Source of the DNA: Trema orientale
Taxonomy: Eukaryota > Streptophyta > Magnoliopsida > Rosales > Cannabaceae
Reading direction: 5' to 3'
Assembly: GCA_002914845.1 (NCBI GenBank)
Contig: JXTC01000188.1
Span: 291,223-355,222, forward strand
DNA length: 64,000 nucleotides
Under the pieces are notes generated by a model that was not told where the DNA came from, ran no database searches, and saw only the letters and a program-made list of their open reading frames with translations. Of the stretch, positions 40,331 through 52,252 are shown piece by piece; the first letter of the stretch is position 1; every line of letters starts with the position of its first letter. A program made the translations under genes and the position numbers.

Positions 40331-43259
40331 TCATTTTGCTGACATATTCAGCTTTCGTAGCAAACGAGCCTTATTGATTAAAATGAACACCATGAGCCTT
40401 ACTTTCATGGCATCTGCGGACTTGAAATATGCATGTCTGAAAGAGTTATTTATCAACAAGGTGCCACAGATCGCCCAAAAACCTACTACATATCCCAAGA
40501 CTACGACATAACCATAAGGTTTCATGATCATCATCATCATCTTTGTCTGCATCTGTGTGTTTTGAATTGGCGAGGAGCATTCATTTGGCAATGGCGGCCC
40601 GCAAAGATCTAGATTACCCTCATATGTCCATGAGTTGCCTAAGGTTTGGAACTGGTTGGTGGATGGAATTTGTCCCGACAAGTTGTTATGGGACAAGTTT
40701 AGATAACTCAAAGAAGTCAGGGATGACATGCTTGGAGGGACTGGGCCTGAAAGATGATTCCATGAGAGGTCGAGAGATTCTAAGAGCTGCAAGTTCCCAA
40801 TAGTTAGTGTTATCCTTCCCATTAAATGGTTTCGGGTCAAATTCAGAGAACCCAATCTTGAGAGATTTGTCATTTCTTCTGGTATCTCTCCTGATAGATT
40901 ATTGCTTGAAAGGTCTATCAGATTTAGTAGTGACATTATACTGGTGTATTCAGTTACTCTTCCTTTAACTACCAACTCTAAATACTTCGAGGATGGTAGC
41001 CGTTGGATCGATGGTGGCCATTAGAATAGATACCCTGGATTTTTCATTGGTAATGAACTTCCCAGACACCTGGGAATTTCACCTGATAAGTTATTAAGTG
41101 CTAGGTCCAAGACATTGAGAACAGGAAGATGGCACAACCGTTTAGGAATATTACCGTGTAACATGTTCTTTCGTAGACTTAAATAGTTACGAGTAAATCA
41201 AGTTTTCAGCGTTGATCCGAGTTGGTATGGCGCCAGAAATTGAATTATCTCCAAGATCAAGTGCAATCAAGTTAGTGCAGTTCTGCAAGGATGAAGGAAG
41301 CTCCCCAGATAGACTATTATCACTTAATTTCAACCAGTAAATAGAACGTAGTCGTAAGCACATTGAGGTTGGAATGCCATCAAAAAGATTGTTGTTTGAC
41401 AAATCTAGGACCTGAAGCTTATCTAAACCCGTCAACCGTTCAAAGATTTCTCCAGAAAAGTGATTAAATGATAGATCAAGAGAAATTAAATTCCTCAATT
41501 CTTTGATGGAAGGTGGAATGCTACCTTCTATGTAGTTACTTGAAAGATCTAAGTTCAGCAGTGTTTACATCTCATGGCCAATATTTGAAGGAGTGGGTCC
41601 TGAAAGCAAATTGTTCCTCGGTGAGAGGTACCTCACATTTGGCCACAGTGGGAGGGAACCTTCCAAGCAGTTGAAGTCCAACTGAATTGACGAGTCAACT
41701 TTAGAAGAAAGTGAATGGAGTTGGGAAGCTCCCCACCAAGTTGGTTTTCTTAAAGATCCAACCAAAAAATACTTGGTGATAATTTCCACAGCCAATCAGG
41801 AATTCTATCTGAAATGCCAGAATTTCTTAGTGTTATTGTGTCAAGTTCAGTCTGAGTTCTGAGCCATGCAGAAAAAGAAAGCCCCAGTTGGCAGTTGTAA
41901 ATTTCAAAGGATTTTAGACTGAAGGGAGGCAACCAATCATGTCCTATCTTGAAAACTAAAGAGTTATTTAGAGATGTAATGGAAAACCTATTCAAGTATG
42001 TGAGATTCTGAAGATGAACTTGAGATATGATGCCTTCCCATGAATTCCCCCAAAGACTTGATTCCAATAACCGCGTCAATTGGCCAATACTTCCTGGAAT
42101 AGTGCCACTTAACTCGTTGAAAGATAGGTCCAGAGTCTACAAATGTGACAAGTTTCCTAAAGATGCTGGAATTGAACCGGAGAAGGAGTTCTTGGTGAGA
42201 GCAAGGTATTCCAAATTTTGAAAAGACCCTATGTAATCAGGCGGATTTCCCTCTAGTTCATTCGCTCAAATCTAAGTACCTTAAGCTACTGTTATGGCAT
42301 TCAGACAAAGCGGCCATGATTTTCACTATATCACCAGTGATATCATTGGCTGAAAGTTCTAAAGTCTGCAAGCTGCAGAGGTTTCCCCATGCAACTTCCG
42401 GAATGTTGCCTCTAGGCTCACATGAATAAAGTTCAAGTTCCACTAGAGTGCTAAATTGGAAGACCCATGGAGGTACTGGAGAGGTGAAGTTGTTATTAGC
42501 GAGATGAAGGACTTGAAGAGATGTAATATTTATAAATGGAAGAAATTGAGGGATCCTAGTAAGCTTACAACTACTCAAGTGCAACTCCAGTACTGAGGGA
42601 AGCATATTAACAGATTGGAGCCAATGAGTAGCTGTCTTGCTGAGATTTATGCCTTCCAAGTCAAGATATTGCAAAGAAGAAAGATTTGGGAGCCAGTGCA
42701 AATCTGATACCCAAAGAGTAGGAGAATACGACATAGTGTAGAGATCAAGGTGGCGCAACGTTGATAGATTGCCAGGATTAGCAGGAACCATTCCTGAAAA
42801 AGACGAATGTGATATGTCCAAGTATCGCAAATTCATCAAAGAACCAATGAAACTTGGGATAGGAGTTCCTTGGAAATTGTTGCCACTTAGATCCAAGTAA
42901 TTCAAATATTTCAGGGCAAGTAAAGAAGGATTTAACTTGCCACCCAAACTCAACTGCTTACATGGTACTGATGTTTTGTTGTCTTCTTCTACTGAGCTAA
43001 GGAAGAAATATTGGCTGTGGAGATCAAGTCTTGTCACGTGGCCTGTTTGGTTGCTACATCCAACACCCAACCAGTTGCAGCAATTTTTGCCAACCCAAGA
43101 AGACAGGCAACTCGATGTATCATTGAGACCTTCTTTAAATGTAAGACGGGCATTCCTCTCATTCTCTCTACAACCTATGGCTTCAATGATATTTATTGTA
43201 GTAAGTAAGCAAAGCAAGACTGGAATAATAGGTGGAAAGGTGGTTTTTCTGCTAGCCAT
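40331..43259 (-). pseudogene. Receptor-like protein (EIX2-type) pseudogene
   Basis: Relative of the intact gene at 45473-48445, broken by at least seven lesions. From the ATG at 43259 about 333 codons are open: signal peptide, the N-terminal LRR cap with SSWVGKNCCNWLGVGC, and the first LRRs. Then comes a frameshift ending at TGA 42258-42260. In-frame stops follow at 42137-42139, 41750-41752, 41565-41567 and 41021-41023, with frameshifts near 41700 and 41200. The last 214 codons (40975 to 40331) are open again and hold the final LRRs, the juxtamembrane part, a transmembrane helix (VVVLGYVVGFWAICGTLLI) and the short basic tail. After the stop a splice donor (GAG|GTAAC) and an acceptor near 40242 suggest a 3' UTR intron, as in the intact copy. 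A truncated secreted N-terminal LRR protein could still be made, but I see no evidence that it is. Confidence 0.85.
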
Positions 43260-45360
43260 CTCCAAAAGCTTGTTTCAGTCTATAACTTACAAGTATGAAC
43301 TGTTATGTATATAACTGTAGGGGATTTACTTCTTTTAAGTTTCCTTGATTTGTGGCCAGTCAAGTCATCCGACGAAGTATAGAGGAAAAAAATGTGGAGA
43401 GGTTAGAAGAATTAATCTCATCTTATACTATATTTTTAATCTCTGGTCTCTATCATGAAGATGATGTCTGAATTATGTAAGACAACCGGCAAGAATCAAT
43501 TTATCACTGCCTAATTATAAAAGAAGATACACATAAATCATTCAATTTCCTCTTTCAGAACAGACCTTGCTTGATATCTTTGAAAACTTATGCACAAGTG
43601 ATTGGCAATTTCGTTGAAACTGACGCTATCTTAAAATAGCTCAATCTGCTGCGCTGTTTTGATCTCCCATGAGACTCCTAAGGAAAGTGACATTTAGTAG
43701 GTGGACTTGAGCTGACACCATAATATTGCCCATTTCCACGAATTCTTTAACTAGTATATGTTTATTTATTGTCACGATGTCTCATTGTCAAAGAACAATC
43801 TAAACCTTTTTATTCTATGAAGTAGCTATGCATATACACTTCCAGAGCCAGAAAAGCCAGAAATCTCTATAATATTTTGTAGTAGCATATTCAAGTGACA
43901 TTTGGTCGACCCCAATTAGTGGGTAAAAATAACGACAATGTTACAAGGATCAAAAGTCTAACATAAATTTTCATATACGTCCGTAATGGACGAAAATTGT
44001 GTGTCCCAATTTCCTTCTCACTTTCCTGTCTCCAATGAAACTATGCCACATCACAAATATTTTTATCAACATTTATTAGATAACTCAGATGGGTCTGTTA
44101 CCGTTTCTTATCTTTCATTTGCCTCTTGTAAATTCAAATACCACGACAATACACCATTCGCAAAATTTGGCGGTTGACTTATCACTGTGATTATTCATCT
44201 TTGATTCTATATAGTTCTTGTCTTTGACTACTGTAGAGTAATTGACTTTGGTAGAAACCAGAAAATACAATAGAAACTGCAACTTTGGACTTGACTTGCA
44301 TATTATTTATGCAATCAAGCAATGACACTAGACTCGGAAAAATTTATATGTTCGACTACCAGAGCCAGAAAATCATGAAGTGGAAACTCTTCTGCTCTGA
44401 ATCTCTGATGATTGAGTACATTCTTTAAATAGCCTCGGTAGTTCAATTATGAGCTTTGTAAACGAAAATGACTAGGTTTTTTTGAAAAGAAAAACATCTG
44501 ATCTTATACGCAAAAGTAATAAAATACCACATGCAGCTATTGACTGAAAAGCGTAGCTAAGTACCAGCCTAAAAATAAAGAGCCTAACGAATTTAATTAT
44601 AAACACGTCAAAAGTAAAATGTAATATAAAATTTTGAAAAGAGAAAACATTTAATATGACATATATATTTATCATATGAATGGGGTTAAAATGGGTTTTG
44701 CTTAGGCAATATTCTTGCTTTGATATTTTATAATCATTATCATTCGGATATTCATATGTGACCTGTTTTGGATGTGTGAGATGAACGTAGAGCGTGTTTG
44801 GCAGGGGTTTTAGAAGTTATTATTGGTTATTCAAAGCCTAAAATGAGCTTTTGAAGCTGTTTAGATGAAATTTGACGCAGAGTTTTTAACTTTTGGAAGC
44901 TTTTCCTTCCAAAAGAAGCAATATGGGTCCAAGAGGTGGTTTCCTTCGGAAGAGTTTCAAGAAAAACATTGTTTTTTTTTTTTTTTTAAAAATATATTGT
45001 TATGAAACTTTCGTATTTTTATAACTGCCTAGAACGATATGCAAAAGTAAACCGATATACACGCCAAAATTAGTAACAATTTATAATAACAACTGGGTCG
45101 ATCAGTGTATTTCCATCTAGAAAATCAAGCAAAACCATTTAATCGACACTTCGTATGTGGAGTCTTCTATACACTGCAAACCATAACTCCAACTTTATCT
45201 AAATCCCCTTTGATTTACTGAAATTTACAATACAGATGATTTATAACCGTAAACACTTCAAAACTATAGAATAATCCCATGGTATGAAAAGTCTTTAACA
45301 CAAGACAGAGTAGTTTTCCATTCATCCTCCACCATGCCCTTTGTTTCTTCTGAACCCTGT
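43260..45360. other. Intergenic between the receptor-like protein copies
   Basis: 43320-44170 is homologous to 48500-49790 (shared words such as aatgatgtctgaattatgt, gtgacatttagtag, and cacttt-rich blocks), so the duplication included the upstream region of the gene. 44200-45300 has no gene; a poly-T run lies at about 44972-44986. Confidence 0.6.
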
Positions 45361-45471
45361 AGCAAACTGAAAAATTATTAAATAAAAAGTTAACTAATGA
45401 TATTTCATATTTGGGAGGGGAAAAAAAAAGGTTGTGCTTTCTATGCGATACTATTATAAATAATTACCTCA
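45361..45471 (-). other. 3' UTR intron of the receptor-like protein gene
   Basis: Just after the stop codon, on the minus strand, the sequence reads CTGAGG|TAATT with a GT donor at about 45464-45466, and TTTGCTACAG|GGTTCAG at about 45358 is a good acceptor. The pseudogene has the corresponding donor and acceptor. An intron right after the stop codon may affect mRNA stability through nonsense-mediated decay distance rules, but it lies close enough that decay need not be triggered. Confidence 0.45.
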
Positions 45472-45472
45472 G

Positions 45473-48445
45473 TCAAATAGATTGTATATTCATCTTTCTT
45501 CGCAAACGAACCATATTGATTGCAATGAATACCATGAGCTTTTCTTTCATGGCATCTGCTGACCTGAAGTATGCATGCCTCAAAGACTTACTTATCAACA
45601 ACGCAAAACAAACGGTCCAAAATCCAACAACATATCCCAAGGCTAGACTTACGTAAAACCATAAGGTGTCATGATCATCATCCGATCTGTCTGCATTCTG
45701 GTCTCTGTCATTAGAGACGTCTAAATTCCCACTGTTGCTTGACGAGGAGCACTTGGTTGGCAATGGCGGTCCGCAAAGATCAGGATTACCACCATAAATC
45801 CATGGATCATTAAGGGTCTGGAACTGGTTGGCGGATGGAATTGGTCCTGACAAGTTGTTGTGGGACAAGTTCAAGTAATTCAGCGAAGTCATGGACGACG
45901 TACTTGGAGGAATTCGGCCTGAAAGATGATTCCAGGAGAGGTCTAGAGTTTCTAGGAGCTGTAAGTTACCAATATTTTGTGGTATAGTTCCAATCAAATG
46001 GTTCCTGGACAAATTGAGAGCACCTAATCTTGAAAGGTTTGTCAACTCTTCTGGTATATAGCCTGATAGATTATTGCTCGACAGGTCTATCAGGTTTACC
46101 AGTGAAATTATCTTTGTGTACTCAATAAGCCTTCCTTTCACTACTAAATCTGAACGCTGCGAGAAGTACTCTGGCTGCGTCGAAGGAGGCATTACGAAAA
46201 AGTACTCTGGATTTTTCAGCCCTGCAGACTCGCTGCCTAGACATTTGGGTATGATACCTGACAAATTATTGTTTGCCAAGTCTAGGATATGGAGACTGCG
46301 AAGACGGCACAGCTGTTTGGGAATGTTACCACGTAACATGTTGCTTCGCAGACTCAGGAGAGAGAGGTCTGGAGCAATGAAAATAGGTATACTGCCAGAA
46401 AATATGTTTTCTCCTAGATCAAGTGTGGACAAGCCAGTGCAGTTGTGAAACAATGTAGAGATGTCCCCAGAGAGACTATTACCTCTCAATCTTAGCCAGT
46501 TTAGTCCAGGTAGTTGCGAGCACATTTGGCTTGGAATTTTACCAGATAAACTGTTGTTGGACAAATCTAGGATCCCAAGGCGTTCCAAACCCATCAGAGC
46601 CTCAGAGATTTCTCCTGATAACTTGTTGTGTGACAGATCAAGGCAACCCAAAGAACTCATTTCTCTAAAGGAAGGCGGAATGCTACCATTTAGAAAATTC
46701 CTAGAAAGATCTAAGAGTTGTAAGTCTGGCATCCCTTGGCCGATGCTGATGGGAATTGGTCCTGAAAGTAAATTGTTCCTGAGTGAGAGACATGTTGCAT
46801 TTGGCCAAATTGGGAGGGAACCTTCCAAGCTGTTGAAACCCAAATCAATCTGTGCTCCAGGAGAAAAGCTTACCGAGTTGGGAAGCACTCCACTGATTTG
46901 GTTATTAGAAAAATCCAAAAACTGTGCTCGTGATGATTTCCAAAACCAGTAGGGTATCTTATCTGAGATGCCAGCATTTCTTACTGTAACTATGACACTT
47001 TCGGTCTGGTTTCTGAGCCATGCAGGAAAAGAAGGTCCGACTTGGCAGTTGTCAATTTCAATGGAGTATAGATTGAAGGGAGGGATCCAACCACGTGCTA
47101 TGTTGAAAGCTAAAGATTTATTTGAGGAGGATAGAGAAAACTCAGACAAGTTTGTGAGGTTCAGAAGATGAATTTCAGATATGACGCCTTCCCATGAATT
47201 CCCCCAAAGACTCAATTTGACTAATCTTGTTAGTTGGCCAATACCCTCTGGAATCATTCCGCTCAACTTATTGAAAGACAGGTCCAGTTCTACCAAACTT
47301 GACAAATTTACTATGGATGGTGGAACTGGACCTGAAAATAAGTTGTAGGAAAGATGAAGATATTCCATATGTTTGAAATATCCTAGCGAATTTGGTAAGT
47401 TCCCTCCAAGTTTATTGTAACTCAAGTCTAAATAGTCTAGGCTGACATTACCACATCCTGATATAGCATCTACAATCTCTTGTATGTCACCGTTGATATA
47501 GTAATTACGTGACAGATCTAGAGTTCGCAAATTGCAAAGGCATCCTCGTGGAACCTCAGGAATGGGGCCTCTTAGATCACACCCACCAAATCCAAGGTAT
47601 GTGAGAGTGGTGATATTGGACAACCATTGAATAAATGAGAGAGAGCTAAACTCATTAGAAGAGAGATCAAGAAATGAAAGTGATGTAAAGTTTAGGGATG
47701 GAAGAGACTCAGGATAGTAATCAAGACTACATGTGCTCAAGTGCAGCTCCAACAGTGATGGGAGCATATTAACAGTTTGCAGCCAATCTGTTGATGACCT
47801 GCTAAGGTTCACACCTCCCAAGTTGAGATATTTCAAAGAAGAAAGGTTGGGGAGCCAATGCAAGTCTGAGACCCAAAGGGTGCGGGGATTTGTAAAGGTT
47901 GCAAGATCAAGGTGGCGGAGTTTTGATAGATTGCCAATATTAGGAGGAAACATCCCTCCAAAAGATGCACCTGAGAGGTCCAGGTATCTTAAATTCGTCA
48001 AAGAACCTAAGAACCTTGGGATGGGAATTCTTTGGAAATCATTGCTGCTTAGATCCAAATAAGTCAAATATTTCAGGTCAAGTAACGAAGGACTCAACTT
48101 ACCACCCAACTGCTTCCATGATAGCAATGCTATATCGTTGCGTCCCAGTACACGAATCACAAGTTGGCCATGGAGATCAAGTTTTGTCACACGGCCAGTT
48201 CGATTGCTGCAGCCTACACCAAACCAATTGCAGCAGTTTTCTCCAACCCAAGAAGAAAGCATATTTGAGGTGTCCTTTAGACCAACTTTGAATGTAAGAA
48301 GCGCATTCCTCTCCTTCTTGTCACAAATAAGAGAAGAGTTTCCTGCATGGGAATTAGACCGTACGGCTTTAGTGAGATTTGTTTCAGCTGGTAAGAATGG
48401 CAGGAGGAGAATTAAAAGTGGAATTATGGTTCTTCTGCTACCCAT
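45473..48445 (-). CDS. LRR receptor-like protein, EIX2 type, intact
   Basis: Single-exon cell-surface receptor of 990 residues without a kinase domain. Order: signal peptide (about 1-22, PLLILLLPFLPAETN); N-terminal cap (ERNALLTFKVGLKDTSNMLSSWVGENCCNWFGVGC, read in two blocks); roughly 30 plant-type LRRs of the LxxLxxLDLSxNxLxGxIP form; a non-LRR island of about 40 residues before LVNLIDLSSNNLSG; four last LRRs; a cap with CGPPLPTKCSS; an acidic segment (DRDQNADRSDDDHD); one transmembrane helix (about 925-950) with a GYVVG (GxxxG) motif; and a short basic tail. Tomato LeEIX-type RLPs have this layout and signal through the adaptor kinase SOBIR1; that is established for relatives, not shown here. 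Many N-x-S/T sites are visible, so correct ER glycosylation matters. Ligand unknown. Confidence 0.92.
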   Translation of the reverse strand: MGSRRTIIPLLILLLPFLPAETNLTKAVRSNSHAGNSSLICDKKERNALLTFKVGLKDTSNMLSSWVGENCCNWFGVGCSNRTGRVTKLDLHGQLVIRVLGRNDIALLSWKQLGGKLSPSLLDLKYLTYLDLSSNDFQRIPIPRFLGSLTNLRYLDLSGASFGGMFPPNIGNLSKLRHLDLATFTNPRTLWVSDLHWLPNLSSLKYLNLGGVNLSRSSTDWLQTVNMLPSLLELHLSTCSLDYYPESLPSLNFTSLSFLDLSSNEFSSLSFIQWLSNITTLTYLGFGGCDLRGPIPEVPRGCLCNLRTLDLSRNYYINGDIQEIVDAISGCGNVSLDYLDLSYNKLGGNLPNSLGYFKHMEYLHLSYNLFSGPVPPSIVNLSSLVELDLSFNKLSGMIPEGIGQLTRLVKLSLWGNSWEGVISEIHLLNLTNLSEFSLSSSNKSLAFNIARGWIPPFNLYSIEIDNCQVGPSFPAWLRNQTESVIVTVRNAGISDKIPYWFWKSSRAQFLDFSNNQISGVLPNSVSFSPGAQIDLGFNSLEGSLPIWPNATCLSLRNNLLSGPIPISIGQGMPDLQLLDLSRNFLNGSIPPSFREMSSLGCLDLSHNKLSGEISEALMGLERLGILDLSNNSLSGKIPSQMCSQLPGLNWLRLRGNSLSGDISTLFHNCTGLSTLDLGENIFSGSIPIFIAPDLSLLSLRSNMLRGNIPKQLCRLRSLHILDLANNNLSGIIPKCLGSESAGLKNPEYFFVMPPSTQPEYFSQRSDLVVKGRLIEYTKIISLVNLIDLSSNNLSGYIPEELTNLSRLGALNLSRNHLIGTIPQNIGNLQLLETLDLSWNHLSGRIPPSTSSMTSLNYLNLSHNNLSGPIPSANQFQTLNDPWIYGGNPDLCGPPLPTKCSSSSNSGNLDVSNDRDQNADRSDDDHDTLWFYVSLALGYVVGFWTVCFALLISKSLRHAYFRSADAMKEKLMVFIAINMVRLRRKMNIQSI

Positions 48446-50365
48446 CTCTGATCGACCTAGAGACAGTAGCTTAAAGTTCAGACACTTCTTTGGGTGATTA
48501 ACTTACAAAATATGGCAGAGCTGCTATACCATATAAACCTGTTCGGGATTGACATTGTTGGATCTATTAAGTTATGTACCGGGTCAAATCATTCGAGCAA
48601 GTGTGGTAAATAAAAAGAGTAGAAGACTCAGTCTCATCTTGTACAATATTTCAGTCTCTTTCGTGAAAAATGATGTCTGAATTATGTCATACAATGTGCA
48701 AGAATTAGTCTAGCCTTCGTGAACTTGACTTTGTTCGATAATAGTTTAAACCTTATGAAGTTGCTTGCAAATTCCTTGAAATGACATGACACCTTAAAAT
48801 AACTCATTCTGATGACTTCACTGATCTGCACGCCAATGTTCGAAAAACTTACAAAGAAGTAACTGGCTATTTCTTTGACACTGATGCTATCTTAAAATAT
48901 CTCACTCTGTTGCTTTCCTTTATGTTCCCATCGGTTATTATTATACTTGCATGCGTATAAAACGATTACTTTCATACTTTGAGGTACTATTTGAGCATAT
49001 AAAGTAAGCTAGCTCTAAATTCTGATACTCCGGGGCTAGGCGAGAGTAGTAGTTGGTTTATTTCACTTTCAGCTGACTTATTCCTCGGGTAGAAATATAC
49101 ATTGTTATAAAAACTCTTCCTCAAAGAACAATCTATTTCTTAATCTGCCAAAAAATTCTGTGTATATACTACCAGAGCTCATGAGAAATAAACGGTCTAC
49201 CACTCCAACGATGCCATCCAAATACTTAAATAATGAAATATATAGAAATAAAAACAGCTGATCTCCCATCCCATGCATTTCAACCTAGAATAGAGACTCC
49301 TAGGGAAAGTGACATTTAGTAGGGACATCTATTAACTTCAGCTGACTCAATAATATTGGCCATTGTCACGCCTCTTTTCCTAAGAACAATCCTTGTGTTA
49401 GCAAATTCAAGTGACTTTTTCCTATAACCCAATCAGCGTTTAAAAATAAAGACAATGCTTATAATATTTCTCAAAAGTCAACCTAAACTTTTCATACCAG
49501 TCTGGCAGTCCCTAATGGATAAAATTATTCTGTCCCAATTTCCCTCTCACTTTCCGGTTCCATAGGAAATTACACCACACATGACACAATACAATTATTT
49601 TTATCAGCATTTGTTAAATAACTCAACGGGTCTGTTACTGTTATACTTATTTTTCAATATCAAGACTAATAGTAAAAGAAAGAGAGATGAGGGGTACTGG
49701 GGAAGTCATTCTCTGCAGAATTCTCTTCCTTTTGCCTCTTGTAAATTCAAAAAAAGAAACCAACACACCATTAACGCGTAATTTGATGATGCACTTATTA
49801 TAATTACTTCAATGATCAACGTCTTAAATTCTATATATTTCTTGTCTTTACAACTTGAAAAATTGACTTAATTAGCTAGCTAGAAAGTAGAATAGAAACC
49901 AAGACTTGTGACTTGCCATATATTTTGTGCAATGACAGTACTAGATTGCGAACAAAACTACGGCTGCCTTATTGGGTGGCCGAGAATTTATATCTTGGGG
50001 TATATATATTAGTATCCTGCTTATTTTAGACAAATAATATTTGCTATTTTCCAGTCAACCTGCCCCTCTCCTTATAGCAGATTTCAGGCAAAGTAACTAG
50101 CTGGTTAACTTGAGTTGGTCCAAGACAGACTCATGGGGTGTATGTGAGTGTGTGGAAGGGGTCTGAGTCTTGAGTTAAAAAATAGTTCTTTTAATAAAGT
50201 TTTTCTCGTTCATCGAAATTCAGACGAAAAAAACAAAACGACGGGCTAACTTTGATATGTTGAAATCAACTGTATAAAGATATCAAATCCGAGACATTTT
50301 GGAAGTTCAATAATCGGACTAAAATAAGAACATAGTTGATTTGAGTTATTATTTAAGGATTAAAA

Positions 50366-50942
50366 GCTATGTTTGGTGCGCCATATTGTATTGTATTATA
50401 TTGTATTGTGATGTATTGTATTGTATTATTTTATTACAGTACTATGTTTGGTTCTGCATTTGTATTAAGACGTTGTATTTAAAAAATAATTTTGAAAAAT
50501 GACATTTTTAAAAAATTTATTTAGAAAAATACCATTTTCAAAAAATATTTAGGAAAATACCACTTGTAAAACTACCATTTTTTAAAAAAATTATTTACAA
50601 AAAAATACTTTTAGATAAAATTTAGAAAAATACCACTTTTAAAAATTTATTTAAAAAATACCACTTTTTAAAAGGATAAAGTGATGTGAGACAGAAAGTG
50701 ATGAGAGGGAAATTAAAAACAGAAAAAGTAAAGAGAGTGAGTATTGTACAATATTATATTAAAGTTAAAATTATGTAATATAGTGTAATACAGACATTTT
50801 ATTCTGTATTAGATAATACTCTCCGTATTGTATTAAATTTTGGTATCGTATTAAATAGTACAATACAAAGGCACAACCAAACACAATATTATATTTAATT
50901 AATATAATACAAAGTCCTTATACAGTGTACCAAATATGACCC
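50366..50942. mobile_element. MITE-like inverted-repeat element
   Basis: The left end GCTATGTTTGGTGCGCCATA is mirrored by the right end, whose reverse complement reads GGTCATATTTGGTACACTGT. Internal ttgtattgtattata blocks near the left pair with taatacaa blocks near the right. Target duplication unclear, so the borders are approximate. Confidence 0.45.
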
Positions 50943-51540
50943 AAAAAAAAAATACTAATACTCTCAAACGCATTGGTCAGAAAGCTAAATATGATTTAAT
51001 AAACGACAATAAACTAGTGAAACAACATGTATGGAAAACAACGTCCACGTTAAAAGCTACAATATCCTAGAAAACGATAATCATCCTTTTTTTATTTTTT
51101 TAAAAAAAACTTTTTAATACAAAACTTCCTAAATTCAAAACAAATTAGTCAAATTAATCTTGAACTCAATTTTTTGGAGCAAGATCCCCTAATATCTCAT
51201 AATATTATTTCTATTAGAAAAAAAAAAGGTATTTCTATACTTTTTTTTTTAAGGTTAAGTACACATTATTTTATTTGTGGCTTTTAGTCCTCATTCTTAT
51301 ATTTTTATTTCACGTTAATTTCTTTTAATTTTTTTAGTCCAATACTGCTGTTAATTAGCACCTGTCTAAAACGTACTCATCTCAGAATGATAAAATTAGA
51401 AACAAGTATCTATTATTATTTAATAAAAAAATAGTTAGGTTATCGTTTCTGTTTAATACGGACGTAAGAAATTGAAAATTTTTATATAAATACTAATATA
51501 TTTAGAAGAAATGTATATGAATATATTGCTAATTTTATAT

Positions 51541-51812
51541 GACGTATATTGCCAATTTTATATTTTGTCGTTCTAATTTTATGGGACATATATATTATCA
51601 AATTTTTTTTTATGTTTCTAAAGAAAGATAGATGAATATATTGCCAACCTTATATTTTATTATTCTAATTTTATATGACGTATATTGCTAATTTTATATT
51701 TTGTCGTTCTAATTTTATGGGACATGTATATTGTCAAATTTTTTTTTATGTTTCTAAAGAAAGATAGATGAATATATTGCCAACCTTATGTTTTATCATT
51801 CTAATTTTATAG
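51541..51812. repeat. 136-bp tandem repeat, two units
   Basis: The unit starting gacgtatattgc at 51541 recurs at 51677. Both contain tattttgtcgttctaatttt, gggacat and tgtttctaaagaaagatag blocks with few differences. Confidence 0.85.
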
Positions 51813-52252
51813 GACAAAAAAAATTAAAATAAATTAATGTAAAACAAAAAAAATAAGAATAATAATCTAAAAGTCACGAATAAAAAAATTGAAAATTAAT
51901 TGTAAAAACATAATTTTTTAATAAAATTAATATTATAGGACTTTAGGAGTTTTACTGTTAAACAAATTGAGTCAACATTAATTTTATTAAATTATTCCGA
52001 TTTCATTTTATTTTTTTTAAATTAAAATGCCTTTTTATTTAGAACAGTCAACAGTCAAGTAGTCAACCCATCTCCGTGCCACTTCACTCCTCCTCTTGTC
52101 CGAATTCGTTTCCGCCCGCGCTTGCTGGTTCGATTTCAAGTTATCAACTCTATCTGTTCCTCACGGCAAAAAATTTCAAAAAAAAAAAAAAAAATGTCGC
52201 ACTGATATAAATACGAAGTTTCTCCCATTGCGATCAGTGAATCTGGTCCTAA

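Larger units (their letters stand above)
49800..52250. other. Intergenic, repeat-rich, no gene
   Basis: Very AT-rich. It holds the putative MITE at about 50366-50942 and the 136-bp tandem repeat at 51541-51812. The last part (52080-52250) is presumably the promoter and leader of GCS1. Confidence 0.55.

Noticed and set aside
44790..45000. MITE-like start gagcgtgtttggcagggg
   Set aside because: No matching right end or target duplication was found within the next 600 bp.
46074..48497. Several plus-strand frames opposite the intact receptor-like protein gene
   Set aside because: They are antisense shadows of the LRR repeats, with no start context or family match.
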